Below are positions 1-8,599 of a DNA stretch of 46,623 nt, piece after piece. The notes below the pieces were generated by a model. The model searched no databases and was not told the DNA's origin. It saw nothing but the letters and a program-made list of their open reading frames with translations. A program made the translations under genes and the position numbers. Positions within the stretch are counted from its first letter, which is position 1. Each line of letters opens with the position of its first letter. The DNA is from Gammaproteobacteria bacterium (lineage in GTDB: Bacteria; Pseudomonadota; Gammaproteobacteria; Arenicellales; UBA868), in assembly GCA_022451485.1 (NCBI GenBank), contig JAKUQS010000022.1, positions 1 through 46,623 of the forward strand, given 5' to 3'.

Positions 1-164
1 GCTACATGGACATCACGGCTACGTTAGGCGGTATCAGCCTAATGCAAACCGGAAAGGAAATGGAAACGATGATGATTGTGATGGGAGTTTATCTAGTCAT
101 ATCACTGACTATTTCGAGCTTCATGAACTGGTTTAACCAGCGCATCAAACTTACCGAACGTTAG
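1..164 (+). CDS. Amino-acid ABC transporter permease, C-terminal fragment (AapQ-like)
   Basis: Only the last 53 codons are present, read in frame from base 3 to the TAG at 162-164. The fragment holds one hydrophobic segment (MMIVMGVYLVISLTISS) followed by a basic tail ending NQRIKLTER, the usual C-terminus of HisM/AapQ-type inner-membrane permeases. It lies 10 bp before an AapM-type permease and an AapP-type ATPase, so it is very probably the partner permease AapQ. The identification rests mainly on this context; the rest of the gene, and presumably the periplasmic binding protein AapJ, lie left of the window. Confidence 0.8.
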   Translation, partial: YMDITATLGGISLMQTGKEMETMMIVMGVYLVISLTISSFMNWFNQRIKLTER

Positions 165-174
165 AACACCGGCT

Positions 175-1308
175 ATGGCACAAAACCGAGCGATACATGA
201 CAACGCCCCCGGGACTCACCCCGACCTGCCACCCCCAGTACGAACCACAGGGGTGCTCGGCTGGCTCAGGAAAAACCTGCTCTCGTCGCCCCTGAACATT
301 GCGCTGACGCTGGCGTCACTCTGGCTTTTATGGTTAATCGTTCCGCCAGCACTTAACTGGGCACTGACCGAAGCCGTGTGGAGTGCTGACACCCGCAAGG
401 AGTGTTGGGCATTAATGAGCGCGCCGCGTGATGGCGCCTGCTGGGCGTTCATTCTCGGCAGTTTCAAACTATTGGTCTACGGCTGGTTCCCGGAACCGGA
501 ACGCTGGAGAGTAAATCTCACCTTTATACTTTTTGCTGTTACGATCTTTGGGGCCTTACGCGAAAACATTCCCGGCAAGAAATACTGGCTAATGTTTGCG
601 GCGGCCTTTCCGTTTATTGCCGCGTGGCTTTTATTAGGTGGTTTCGGTCTGACGCCAGTCGACACTCAAAAACTGGGTGGCATTCTCCTCACCCTGGTGG
701 TCGCGGTCACCGGCATTTCCTTCTCACTTCCGATCGGTATCGCCCTAGCACTTGGAAGACGTTCCAAACTACCGGCACTGAGAGCTGTCTGCGTAATCTT
801 TATCGAATTCATACGCGGAGTCCCACTGATTACCCTACTATTTGTCGCTTCGACAATGCTGACCTATTTTCTGCCACCAGGATCGACCTTCGACCTGTTA
901 ATGCGGGTTCTCATTATGGTCACGCTTTTCGCTTCTGCCTATATCGCAGAGGTCGTAAGGGGCGGGCTTCAAGGACTACCAGCCGGGCAATATGAGGCCG
1001 CGGATGCCCTAGGCCTGACCTATTGGAAAGCCCATCGATTGATCATTCTTCCCCAGGCACTAAAGATATCTATTCCCGGCATTGTCAACACTTTCATCGG
1101 TTCATTCAAAGACTCGGTGCTGGTGTTAATCATTGGTATGATGGACATACTCGGCCTGGGACGCGCCCGCCTCAATGATCCGGATTGGCTGGGACTGGCA
1201 CCAGAACTCTACATCTTTATCTCACTATTTTTCTTCATCAGCTGCTTTGCGATGGCACGTTACTCATTAAGCCTCGAAAGAAAACTCCAAACTGATCACA
1301 AGAGTTGA
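175..1308 (+). CDS. aapM: Polar amino-acid ABC transporter permease (AapM/YhdY family)
   Basis: Inner-membrane permease that would pair with the AapQ-like subunit for uptake of L-amino acids. At 377 aa it has the long N-terminus typical of AapM/YhdY, with extra membrane segments around residues 35-60 and 105-160 before the HisM-like core (about 165-370). The EAA loop that contacts the ATPase is visible around residues 275-300 (EAADALGLTYWKAHRLIILP). The ATG at 175 lies 10 bp after the upstream stop and the ATPase follows 24 bp downstream, so these form one operon. Whether the substrates are general or acidic amino acids cannot be told. Confidence 0.93.
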   Translation: MAQNRAIHDNAPGTHPDLPPPVRTTGVLGWLRKNLLSSPLNIALTLASLWLLWLIVPPALNWALTEAVWSADTRKECWALMSAPRDGACWAFILGSFKLLVYGWFPEPERWRVNLTFILFAVTIFGALRENIPGKKYWLMFAAAFPFIAAWLLLGGFGLTPVDTQKLGGILLTLVVAVTGISFSLPIGIALALGRRSKLPALRAVCVIFIEFIRGVPLITLLFVASTMLTYFLPPGSTFDLLMRVLIMVTLFASAYIAEVVRGGLQGLPAGQYEAADALGLTYWKAHRLIILPQALKISIPGIVNTFIGSFKDSVLVLIIGMMDILGLGRARLNDPDWLGLAPELYIFISLFFFISCFAMARYSLSLERKLQTDHKS

Positions 1309-1332
1309 TCTGTTATCAATGGATAACCAGAC

Positions 1333-2124
1333 ATGAACCAGAACACTCCTACTTCCAGCACTTCGGCGGCACCCGCCTCTTCCTCTGACGAGAAGATCAT
1401 TACCATTAGCGCAATGCATAAGTGGTTTGGTGATTTCCACGTGCTTAAAAATATCAATCTCGAAGTGAACCGCGGCGAACGAATCGTGATCTGCGGACCT
1501 TCGGGCTCGGGAAAATCTACATTGATCCGCTGCATCAACCGGCTTGAAGAACACCAGCAGGGCACAATCACAGTTGACGGTACTGAACTCACGCACGATC
1601 TCAAAAATATTGAGATCGTGCGCTCTGAGGTAGGCATGGTTTTTCAGCAGTTCAACCTGTTTCCCCATCTGACCGTTCTGGAAAACGTAGCCCTCGCACC
1701 TATATGGGTACGCAAAATGCCCCGCACCGAAGCAGAAGAATCTGCAATGACCTATCTCGAACGGGTCAAGATTCCGGAGCAAGCTTCCAAGTATCCTGGC
1801 CAACTCTCTGGGGGACAACAACAGCGGGTAGCCATCGCGCGCTCTTTGTGTATGAACCCACGGATAATGTTATTCGACGAGCCAACCTCTGCACTTGACC
1901 CCGAAATGATCAAAGAAGTGTTGGACGTCATGATTGAACTCGCTGAGAGTGGCATGACCATGCTAGTAGTGACCCATGAGATGGGCTTTGCCACCGCGGT
2001 CGCACACCGTGTCATTTTTATGGATGAGGGGGAAATCATCGAGCAAAATTCGCCCGTGGAATTTTTTGAAAACCCAAAACACGATCGAACGAAGCTATTC
2101 CTTAGTCAGATTCTGCATCACTGA
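1333..2124 (+). CDS. aapP: Amino-acid ABC transporter ATP-binding protein (AapP/GlnQ family)
   Basis: Cytoplasmic ATPase that powers the preceding permeases. Walker A (GPSGSGKST) lies near residue 56, the Q-loop at [11 protein letters not shown], the signature [15 protein letters not shown] near residue 157, Walker B with catalytic Glu in [13 protein letters not shown], and the H-loop in VVTHEMGFA. The length of 263 aa is normal for the family; the first 25 residues (Asn/Thr/Ser/Ala-rich) are a poorly conserved extension. It closes the aap operon; the next gene begins 17 bp later but has an unrelated role. Confidence 0.95.
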   Translation: MNQNTPTSSTSAAPASSSDEKIITISAMHKWFGDFHVLKNINLEVNRGERIVICGPSGSGKSTLIRCINRLEEHQQGTITVDGTELTHDLKNIEIVRSEVGMVFQQFNLFPHLTVLENVALAPIWVRKMPRTEAEESAMTYLERVKIPEQASKYPGQLSGGQQQRVAIARSLCMNPRIMLFDEPTSALDPEMIKEVLDVMIELAESGMTMLVVTHEMGFATAVAHRVIFMDEGEIIEQNSPVEFFENPKHDRTKLFLSQILHH

Positions 2125-2141
2125 AACCGATACTGGACGCG

Positions 2142-2789
2142 GTGAGTACGAGGAAGAACGCCACTGTCTTCCTTAAGGTTATCCTATCGCTGACGGCTCT
2201 ATCCCTGGGCCTGTGGTTTGGCCTCAACATCGACAGCAAGCCGAGTGCCGGCCCTCCGAGGGCCAATGGTGCAGTGTTTGAATCACCGCGGAAATTAACA
2301 GAATTCACCCTGCTTGATCACCATAGGCGCTCTTTTGATTTACCGCGGTTAACCAATCACTGGAGCTTCCTCTACTTCGGGTATACACACTGTCCAGATA
2401 TTTGCCCAACCACCCTGGCCGCATTAAGTCTTGCCAAACGCGCGCTCACGCAGGACCTCCCACAGACCCCTATCCAATTCGTCTTTATTTCTGTCGATCC
2501 GGACCGGGATACCCATGAGCAGCTTGGGAATTATGTTGCTTTTTTTGACCCCACAATGATTGGTGTCACTGGAAAGCCTGACAACTTAGAATCCTTGACT
2601 CGTCAGGTTGGCGTGTCCTACAACCTCCCACGGGATCGCGCAGCAGGCTATACCGTTGATCACGCGGATGTAATCCTTATCGTCTCACCAGAAGCCGCTT
2701 TTGCTGCGGTCCTTACTCCTCCTCATGACGGCATTCGTATCGCCGACGATTTTAGACGGGTCGTTGCGTGGCATGAAAGCAAAGACTAA
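2142..2789 (+). CDS. SCO1/SenC family copper-binding thiol protein
   Basis: Membrane-anchored, periplasm-facing protein of the SCO1/SenC/PrrC family, which delivers copper to, or reduces cysteines of, cytochrome c oxidase subunit II. A single hydrophobic anchor (about residues 8-28) is followed by a thioredoxin fold carrying the copper motif CPDIC inside GYTHCPDICPTTLA (about residue 85) and the third ligand His in YTVDHADVI (about residue 172). The 215 aa length is normal. It starts at a GTG 17 bp after aapP, so may be read through from that operon, but no oxidase or other copper gene is in view. The copper role is family knowledge. Confidence 0.92.
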   Translation: MSTRKNATVFLKVILSLTALSLGLWFGLNIDSKPSAGPPRANGAVFESPRKLTEFTLLDHHRRSFDLPRLTNHWSFLYFGYTHCPDICPTTLAALSLAKRALTQDLPQTPIQFVFISVDPDRDTHEQLGNYVAFFDPTMIGVTGKPDNLESLTRQVGVSYNLPRDRAAGYTVDHADVILIVSPEAAFAAVLTPPHDGIRIADDFRRVVAWHESKD

Positions 2790-2818
2790 CCCGGTTAAAT
2801 ACGCCTTGGGAGTATGTG

Positions 2819-3202
2819 TTAATGACAAAAGAAAATAATCTGATTGCGTAAGACAAATCGAACGAATGGCCGGTCCCGCAACAACCGATAAGCATGGTCA
2901 TTACCCCTTGCCGTTCGAACATACGCCACATTTGAGAACTTACTTTTACTCATATCAAGAAGACCTGGTGTATTTTCCACCAACGCTAACAATGCCTCCT
3001 CATCAGTGTGCATGACAGTCAACCGCACGTCCCCTGGTCCACTGAGCAAACTGTCATGCATCTTAAGATACGATTTAACCCATACCGTTCGAAAAAATGA
3101 ACCCTCCTGGCCTACCACGCCAAAACCTGTCCCCAGCAGAAAAAGGCAGAGCAACCATGCGATTGTTTTTCCACGAGCCATCAGACGCGGCGAGGCACCC
3201 AT
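2819..3202 (-). CDS. Hypothetical protein with N-terminal signal/anchor
   Basis: I do not recognise this family. The protein has a short basic N-terminus (PRLMARGK), one hydrophobic segment (TIAWLLCLFLLGTGFGVVG) that could be a signal peptide or anchor, and a soluble domain of about 95 residues containing VRLTVMHTDEEALLALVE and a charged C-terminal half. It ends in FFCH. It directly follows the trans-sulfuration enzyme on the same strand and is convergent with the SCO1 gene. I chose the ATG at 3202; a TTG at 3214 and an ATG at 3181 are alternatives. No Shine-Dalgarno sequence decides between them. Confidence 0.6.
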   Translation of the reverse strand: MGASPRLMARGKTIAWLLCLFLLGTGFGVVGQEGSFFRTVWVKSYLKMHDSLLSGPGDVRLTVMHTDEEALLALVENTPGLLDMSKSKFSNVAYVRTARGNDHAYRLLRDRPFVRFVLRNQIIFFCH

Positions 3203-3215
3203 CAGCACAGGCAAC

Positions 3216-4424
3216 CTACCCGGACAACACCTGATCCAGGTCTGCGGTTAAATCCTCGGCATCCTCGAGTCCAATCGAGAGCCTGAATACTCCGTCACCC
3301 GCCCATGCACGGTAATCCGCTAATGCCTTACCCTCGAGCTTGAAAGAATTCTGTACTAGGTCCTCTGTGCCAATCCAAAAAATCAGGCTTCGATGATGGC
3401 CAAGTGAGACGGCATAGTGAAAGATACTGAGGTTTTGCATCATCCTCTCAGCGAGATTCTGGCCATCTGGAATCTGAACAGAAATCATGCCCGAGAAATT
3501 GTCCATCTGCCGGCACGCCAACTCATGCTGTGGATGACTCGCGAGACCGGGATACCTGACCGATGATACTTTCGGATGTTGCTCCAAGAACTCCGCGATC
3601 TGGATCGCGTTCTTCTCATGAGCCTGCATTCTAATGGGCAACGTCGCAGCGCCACGCAGGATAAGCCACGCGTTGAACGGGCTGATAATCCCACCAAAAT
3701 GTACCTGTCCTTCAAGGTCGATTTTTTGAAGACCGGACTTTTTGCCAATAACTGCCCCACCCATTGCATCTCCATGGCCGCCGATATATTTGGTTAACGA
3801 GTGCACCACATAATCAGCACCCAACGTGATCGGGCGAGTAGCGATGGGCGAAGCGAAAGTCGAATCGACCGCAAGTTCTGCGCCGACAGAATGCGCCAGT
3901 TCCGCGGTGGCCTGGATGTCTGTCAGTCGAAGGATCGGGTTAGCCGGCGTCTCAATCCACACCAGCCGCGTATTGGGCCTCAGCGCCTCCGCCACCTGCT
4001 CGGTCTTCCCGCTGTCAACCATCGTGACTTCAATGCCAAAACGGGGCAATGTGTTACGCGCCAGTTCCGCTGTACCGGGGTAATTCACATCACTCATGAC
4101 TAGGTGATCACCGCGTTCAAGTAGGCTTAACAAGAGTGCCGAAGTCGCCGCCATCCCAGAGGCGAAACACACACAGGCCTCTCCCTCTTCGAGCAACGTT
4201 AATTTGTCCTCTAACTGGCGAACGGTGGGATTACCCCACCGCCCATAAACATAGGGCGCATCATGCTCGCGACTCTCCGCTGAAAAACTCAAGGGCGCAT
4301 CCACTACAAAAGTGCTTGACATCACAATACTGGGAGAAGACGCACCGGTGTCTTTGTCCGGCCTCTCTCCGCCGTGGACTGCACGAGTGCTGACACCACG
4401 CAGCAATCTGTTGTCACGGGCCAT
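3216..4424 (-). CDS. Trans-sulfuration PLP enzyme (cystathionine gamma-synthase/beta-lyase family)
   Basis: Cytoplasmic Cys/Met-metabolism PLP-dependent enzyme of 402 aa, the usual length. The N-terminus has STRAVHGGE as in MetB/MetC/MGL relatives. The tyrosine-arginine pair contacting the cofactor phosphate lies in YVYGRWGNPT, and the Schiff-base lysine is in HSLTKYIGGHGD (about residue 212). The C-terminal LSIGLEDAEDL is typical. Members make cystathionine from O-acylhomoserine and cysteine, cleave cystathionine, or cleave methionine; which of these applies cannot be read from motifs. The ATG at 4424 overlaps the end of the upstream HNH gene by 11 bp, so the two are probably co-transcribed. 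Confidence 0.92.
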   Translation of the reverse strand: MARDNRLLRGVSTRAVHGGERPDKDTGASSPSIVMSSTFVVDAPLSFSAESREHDAPYVYGRWGNPTVRQLEDKLTLLEEGEACVCFASGMAATSALLLSLLERGDHLVMSDVNYPGTAELARNTLPRFGIEVTMVDSGKTEQVAEALRPNTRLVWIETPANPILRLTDIQATAELAHSVGAELAVDSTFASPIATRPITLGADYVVHSLTKYIGGHGDAMGGAVIGKKSGLQKIDLEGQVHFGGIISPFNAWLILRGAATLPIRMQAHEKNAIQIAEFLEQHPKVSSVRYPGLASHPQHELACRQMDNFSGMISVQIPDGQNLAERMMQNLSIFHYAVSLGHHRSLIFWIGTEDLVQNSFKLEGKALADYRAWAGDGVFRLSIGLEDAEDLTADLDQVLSG

Positions 4425-5046
4425 ATATTAGCGCTCCCTCGGTCGTCTCAGACAATTGCTCAATACGCAAATGTAAGGGACTATTGCGCGGGAAATGACC
4501 TAATAAAAATGCCATCTGGTCTGAGAGAATTTTCCGTCCTGAGAGATAGATGTATTCTGCGTGGGTCGGCACAAAAGGAACTGCCAGCAGTTCCATACCA
4601 GCATCTTCCGGCGTTCGACCCCCTTTATGGTGGTTGCATCGTCGACAGGCACTCACCACATTCTGCCAACCATCACAGCCTCCAAGACTCAAAGGATTAA
4701 CGTGATCTCGAGACAGTTGGGACACACTGAACCTGCCTCCACAGTACAAACACAAGTATGCATCACGCCGAAACAGCGCCAAATTAGCTAAGGGTGGTTG
4801 ATACTGAGGATGACGTTTAAGGTGGCCTCGGGATTGGCCCGACGTGCAAATGATTGAGTGAATATCAAGAGTGCTCTGCAGACCCGTGCTCGCATTAATG
4901 CCCCCGTTTAACGTCAGTAAACTTTTCCCCATCGGATAAAGAACACGATCAAGATAATACAACTTCGCGGCCTCTTCATAGCCCACCCACTCGATCGGCA
5001 TACCGGATACATCAGCACGAAGAACGCACAACTCAGAGGCAGCCAT
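4414..5046 (-). CDS. HNH endonuclease family protein
   Basis: A small bacterial HNH protein with the McrA-type zinc/nuclease fold. Two CxxC pairs (CLYC and CRRC) flank the SRDHVNPLSLGG segment with the HNH histidine and NVVSACRRCNHHKG, about residues 98-140. The N-terminal region (LRADVSGMPIEWVGYEEAAKL) matches the widespread chromosomal HNH family whose role is unknown. There is no methyltransferase, intein or phage gene nearby, so it is not evidently part of restriction or homing. I prefer the ATG at 5046; a GTG at 5055 is in frame. Its last 11 bp overlap the downstream PLP-enzyme gene. Confidence 0.85.
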   Translation of the reverse strand: MAASELCVLRADVSGMPIEWVGYEEAAKLYYLDRVLYPMGKSLLTLNGGINASTGLQSTLDIHSIICTSGQSRGHLKRHPQYQPPLANLALFRRDAYLCLYCGGRFSVSQLSRDHVNPLSLGGCDGWQNVVSACRRCNHHKGGRTPEDAGMELLAVPFVPTHAEYIYLSGRKILSDQMAFLLGHFPRNSPLHLRIEQLSETTEGALIYGP

Positions 5047-5070
5047 AGCCTTCACAGCCTCAGTTTGTTT

Positions 5071-5095
5071 TGCGAGTGGCGCCTTACCGCTCGCA
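5071..5095 (-). other. Hairpin between the MFS stop and the HNH start
   Basis: TGCGAG at 5071-5076 pairs with CTCGCA at 5090-5095, and the stem extends inward by a G-U and two G-C pairs, giving about nine pairs around a seven-base loop. On the minus strand it is followed by an A-rich, not T-rich, stretch, so it is not a classical intrinsic terminator. It sits about 25 bases before the HNH start and may shape the 5' leader or mRNA stability. Confidence 0.4.
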
Positions 5096-5137
5096 GCTTA
5101 TTAGTTATCATCTGCCGTGACACCATCTAAACCAGCC

Positions 5138-6361
5138 TCAGGCAATCGCGCTCGCAGTCGCCACTCTAGACACCGGCTTCTCGCTAATCGGGAGGTGAAT
5201 TAGAGCTGCCAGTACCCCAACAACAATGCCAGCCCACCACATTGCATCATAGGACCCGTATCGGTCATAAAAGACACCGCCGAGCCAAACCCCGATAAAG
5301 CTACCAACCTGGTGCCCGAAAAAAACAAACCCGTAAAGTGTGGCTACATAGCGGACTCCAAATACGTCAGTGAGCACGCCCGTCGTCAGTGGGATGGTTG
5401 ACAACCACAAGAGCCCCATCAAAGCCGAAAACACATAAAGGGTTAACGCTGTTTTCGGAGCGAGAAGCAGGCCGAGGATAACCAGCGCTCGTCCGAAATA
5501 AATCCAACTCAATCCGTAAGTTTTACTCCAACGGCTTCCCACCATTCCAGAAAGGAAAGATCCGGCAATGTTGAAGAGCCCGATCAAAGCCAGGCAGTAC
5601 GCGCCGACCTGCGGGGCAAGACCCAGATCAGTTACATAGGCTGGTAAGTGGATTCCGATGAACGCGACATGAAATCCGCACGCGAAAAAGCCAATCATCA
5701 GCAAAATAAAACCTCGCTGAGAAAATGCTTCCCGGACTGCTTCCCGGAGGCTCTGGGTTGTTGCTTCCTCGCCCTGGACCTCCGGGTTTGAAGGCAACAA
5801 CACCGCAAAAGATATTACTAACAGCGATATAAAGCTGAGATATACCAGTGCATCACTCCAACCAAAATTACTGATCAGACCTTGTGCCATCGGTGAAAAT
5901 ATTAACTGCCCCACAGAGGTTGCAGCAGTACCAACTCCCATCACAAATAATCGCCGTTCCGGGCCAACCACTTTGACCATCGCCGCAATAGCAAGATTAA
6001 ACGCAACAAATGAACTACCAAGACCCATTAGAATTCCGCCACTGACATGCAGCATGAACACGGAATCTGCGGCAGACATCCCCCATAATCCGAGAGAATA
6101 GAAAACTGCACCGGCACTAATGACCCACGACGCCCCGTAACGGTCAGTCAGCGCACCCGCAAATGGCAACAAGATACCCCACAACAAATTCTGAATAGCC
6201 ATCGCTAGGGCGTAGGTCTCTCGCGACCATGATAAAGACGAAGACATCGGCTCCAGGAAAAGCCCAAGACTCGCCCGCGTCCCCATGCCGATAATGGCGA
6301 TCATGCACCCAGCAACCATCACTACGGCGGGTGTGCACCATTTTTTTTCGTCTGTTGCCAT
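5138..6361 (-). CDS. MFS transporter (monocarboxylate/oxalate-type, 12 TM)
   Basis: Inner-membrane major-facilitator carrier of about 407 aa with 12 predicted hydrophobic segments. The first half shows the MFS loop 2-3 signature (GALTDRYGASWV) and the second half an equivalent FYDRYGSYD near the C-terminus. The N-terminus (GMGTRASLGLFLEPMSSSL, WSRETYALAMA) resembles bacterial carriers grouped with monocarboxylate and oxalate/formate antiporters. Substrate unknown; organic acid uptake or export is inference. I prefer ATG 6361 over the TTG at 6367. It is transcribed alone from a probable promoter at 6439-6444. Confidence 0.88.
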   Translation of the reverse strand: MATDEKKWCTPAVVMVAGCMIAIIGMGTRASLGLFLEPMSSSLSWSRETYALAMAIQNLLWGILLPFAGALTDRYGASWVISAGAVFYSLGLWGMSAADSVFMLHVSGGILMGLGSSFVAFNLAIAAMVKVVGPERRLFVMGVGTAATSVGQLIFSPMAQGLISNFGWSDALVYLSFISLLVISFAVLLPSNPEVQGEEATTQSLREAVREAFSQRGFILLMIGFFACGFHVAFIGIHLPAYVTDLGLAPQVGAYCLALIGLFNIAGSFLSGMVGSRWSKTYGLSWIYFGRALVILGLLLAPKTALTLYVFSALMGLLWLSTIPLTTGVLTDVFGVRYVATLYGFVFFGHQVGSFIGVWLGGVFYDRYGSYDAMWWAGIVVGVLAALIHLPISEKPVSRVATASAIA

Positions 6362-6438
6362 TAGCAATTCAATCTACACTTCAAAAGGTCGTGGTAAGGC
6401 TGCCTCAAAGACAAAATACTCTCCTAACATCAACGGGT

Positions 6439-6444
6439 ATTATA
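6439..6444 (-). promoter_or_regulatory. Probable -10 element for the MFS gene
   Basis: Reads TATAAT on the minus strand, a perfect sigma-70 -10 hexamer, about 78 bases before the MFS start codon. The best upstream partner at 18-base spacing is TTCGTT, a poor -35, so the call rests on the -10 and on its position in the gap ahead of a lone gene. Confidence 0.4.
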
Positions 6445-6556
6445 GGTTGTTGAGTTAAGGGCAACGAAAAATAGACGTTATTCGACAATAAGTATTGAGC
6501 GGGATTCATGGGCGGGTTCAACACTAGCAGTGATTCGCTACTGCCCGCGTCAAACC

Positions 6557-8203
6557 TCACTCGTCCCTGGGTCGGGCTGCTTTCGAAGCGGAATCAGCCC
6601 TCCTGCGGGCCATCAGGGTATCCAACCAATCGGGATCCATCTCTGGCACCGAAGAGAGCAATAGTTCCGTGTAAGGCGCGTGCGGAGGGGAAAGAATATC
6701 CGCCTTCGGTCCTTTTTCTACGATCACTCCCTCATGCATCACCACAACATGGTCGGCAATCGCCTTAACGGTCGCCAAATCGTGGGTAATAAATAGATAG
6801 GACACAGCAAGATTAGACTGCAATTGTTCAAGCAGCTGGAGAATATCTTCTGCTACCAATTGATCTAACGCTGACGTGACCTCGTCACAAATGATGAGAT
6901 CAGGCTCCGCAGCCAATGCGCGGGCAATGCACACACGCTGCTTCTCACCACCTGACAACTGCTCCGGAAAGCGGTCCATATACTCCGTTGGCAATTCGAT
7001 CTGCTCAAGGAGTTCTCCAATACGGGCCTTCAGCGCTTGACCTTTCAAATTAAGGTAAAACTGTAGCGGCCGGCCAATAATTTCACTCACCCGTTGCCGT
7101 GGATTAAGCGCAACATCAGGCATCTGGTAAATCATCTGAATCCGTTGCAGATCATCCTTGTTTCGCTTAGACAACGATGCCGACAGCTGACGCCCTGCAA
7201 AAGATACTCGGCCCTGTATGGGCGGAAGCAATCCTGTTATGACGCGCGCAAGTGTACTTTTACCACTGCCTGATTCCCCAACGACCGCAACGGTTCGACC
7301 CCGCTCGACCTGCACATCGATGTTACTCAACACGTCGAACTGCGTGCCCGGATAACGTGCCGTTACCCCTTCGACGTTCAAAACCAAATCCACCTCTTCT
7401 CCCACCATGCGTTTATTACGGCTGGACCGCACAGAAAGCAGTCGTCGCGTGTAATGCTCCCGTGGATCAGCCAATAATGCTCGCGTGTTGCCCTCTTCGA
7501 CCAAATCACCGTCACGCAACACCATGATGCGATCTGATACCTGGGCGACCACCGCGAGATCGTGAGTAATATAAATAGCGGCTGATGCTCGGGCACGAAC
7601 CGCCTCCTTGATCGCACTCAATACTTCAATCTGAGTGGTCACATCCAGTGCCGTCGTGGGCTCATCGAAGACCACGATCTCAGGCTGGCAACCCATCGCC
7701 ATTGCGGTCATCATCCTTTGCAGTTGTCCACCCGACACCTGGTGCGGGTAACGCTGCCCGATATGATCCGGATCAGGCAATTGCAATTGGCGAAAAAGCT
7801 GACGCCCCCTTTCCTGAGCCTCAGGCTTCTTCAATCTGCCGTGCTGAATCGGGGCCTCAGTAAATTGATCCATCAAGGAATGGGCTGGATTAAACGCGGC
7901 GGCCGCACTTTGGGCCACGTAAGACACTTGTACACCGCGTAACTTGCGTAATTCTGATTCGGGCAAATCAACCAATTCCTGTCCACCCAGCACAATGGAC
8001 CCCGATCGAATGCGGCAACCCGGTTTGGTATAGCCAAGCGCTGCCAGTCCCAACGTTGACTTGCCTGCCCCGGATTCGCCAATCAGTCCGACCACCTCAC
8101 CCTGCCCAAGACTCAAACTGAGGCCCTTGACGATGGGTTGCCAAGTTCCCCCAACGTCGGCCTCAATCACAAGATCTTTAATCGTGAGCAAGTGTGGTTC
8201 CAC
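6557..8203 (-). CDS. Double ATP-binding protein of oligopeptide/nickel-type ABC transporter
   Basis: One 548-aa polypeptide carrying two complete ATPase domains, equivalent to DppD fused to DppF. N-half: Walker [10 protein letters not shown] (about residue 40), signature VSGGQLQR, Walker [14 protein letters not shown]-loop ITHDLAVV. C-half: Walker [10 protein letters not shown] (about 308), signature [15 protein letters not shown], Walker [14 protein letters not shown]-loop ITHDLATV, then the oligopeptide-family tail ([13 protein letters not shown]). The start is a GTG at 8203. Unusually, no permease or substrate-binding gene lies beside it within the window, so it would have to serve a transporter encoded elsewhere. 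Both halves look catalytically intact. Confidence 0.93.
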   Translation of the reverse strand: MEPHLLTIKDLVIEADVGGTWQPIVKGLSLSLGQGEVVGLIGESGAGKSTLGLAALGYTKPGCRIRSGSIVLGGQELVDLPESELRKLRGVQVSYVAQSAAAAFNPAHSLMDQFTEAPIQHGRLKKPEAQERGRQLFRQLQLPDPDHIGQRYPHQVSGGQLQRMMTAMAMGCQPEIVVFDEPTTALDVTTQIEVLSAIKEAVRARASAAIYITHDLAVVAQVSDRIMVLRDGDLVEEGNTRALLADPREHYTRRLLSVRSSRNKRMVGEEVDLVLNVEGVTARYPGTQFDVLSNIDVQVERGRTVAVVGESGSGKSTLARVITGLLPPIQGRVSFAGRQLSASLSKRNKDDLQRIQMIYQMPDVALNPRQRVSEIIGRPLQFYLNLKGQALKARIGELLEQIELPTEYMDRFPEQLSGGEKQRVCIARALAAEPDLIICDEVTSALDQLVAEDILQLLEQLQSNLAVSYLFITHDLATVKAIADHVVVMHEGVIVEKGPKADILSPPHAPYTELLLSSVPEMDPDWLDTLMARRRADSASKAARPRDE

Positions 8204-8599
8204 GACCCCACCTTAACCAATGTGTCGCAGATTTAATAGTGCCGAATACGGCCCAAATCTAATACTTTGCTAATCCTGAACGCATACACATCGCCAAATC
8301 ACTTTTCCTGAAAGCCGGTCAATAATCGACACGGTCATCGGCAGCCCAACACAACTTTTCTCAAATATCAGTGATGATTTTTCCCATCCCCGACCTCCGA
8401 CACCCTGGATAGCACTCCACCAACATTCGATTGAATGTGGCTCATTGGAATTTCGGCCATTCCAACCGGTACTGTGAAAAAGCATTTCGCACTTTCGTTT
8501 TCGTTATGTTGATTGGTTAGACCAAACCACTTAAAGATATTTTCCGTGTGGCGATCGCCGTATACTGCGCCCTTCTATCACTCGTTCAGCAAACACCTC
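8204..8599. other. 396-bp intergenic region between divergent genes
   Basis: This is the only gap over 300 bp. It separates the double ATPase (-) from the SDR (+). A 71-codon minus-strand frame at 8270-8485 resembles nothing I know and has no clear ribosome site. The region holds the palindrome at 8513-8525, a TATACT at 8561-8566 that could be a -10 for the SDR, and a run of TTTCG repeats at about 8486-8504. No RNA gene is evident. Confidence 0.6.
8513..8525. promoter_or_regulatory. Candidate GntR/FadR-family operator
   Basis: The sequence TTGGTTAGACCAA is a perfect palindrome of the form TTGGT-N3-ACCAA, the classic site for FadR-subfamily GntR regulators, many of which control sugar-acid and organic-acid genes. 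It lies 74 bp before the SDR start and about 50 bp upstream of a possible -10 (TATACT, 8561-8566). No GntR gene is in this window. Binding is inferred from the consensus only. Confidence 0.5.

Noticed and set aside
1267..1821. 184-codon minus-strand open frame
   Set aside because: It lies entirely opposite aapM/aapP, whose motifs are unmistakable; the antisense translation has no recognisable domain.
6512..6548. GCGGG/CCCGC stem with inner GCAGT/ACTGC after the double ATPase
   Set aside because: Considered as a terminator, but the loop is large and no T-run follows on the minus strand.
8270..8485. 71-codon minus-strand frame in the largest intergenic gap
   Set aside because: No ribosome site, no family resemblance, and composition unlike neighbouring genes. 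Kept as non-coding.
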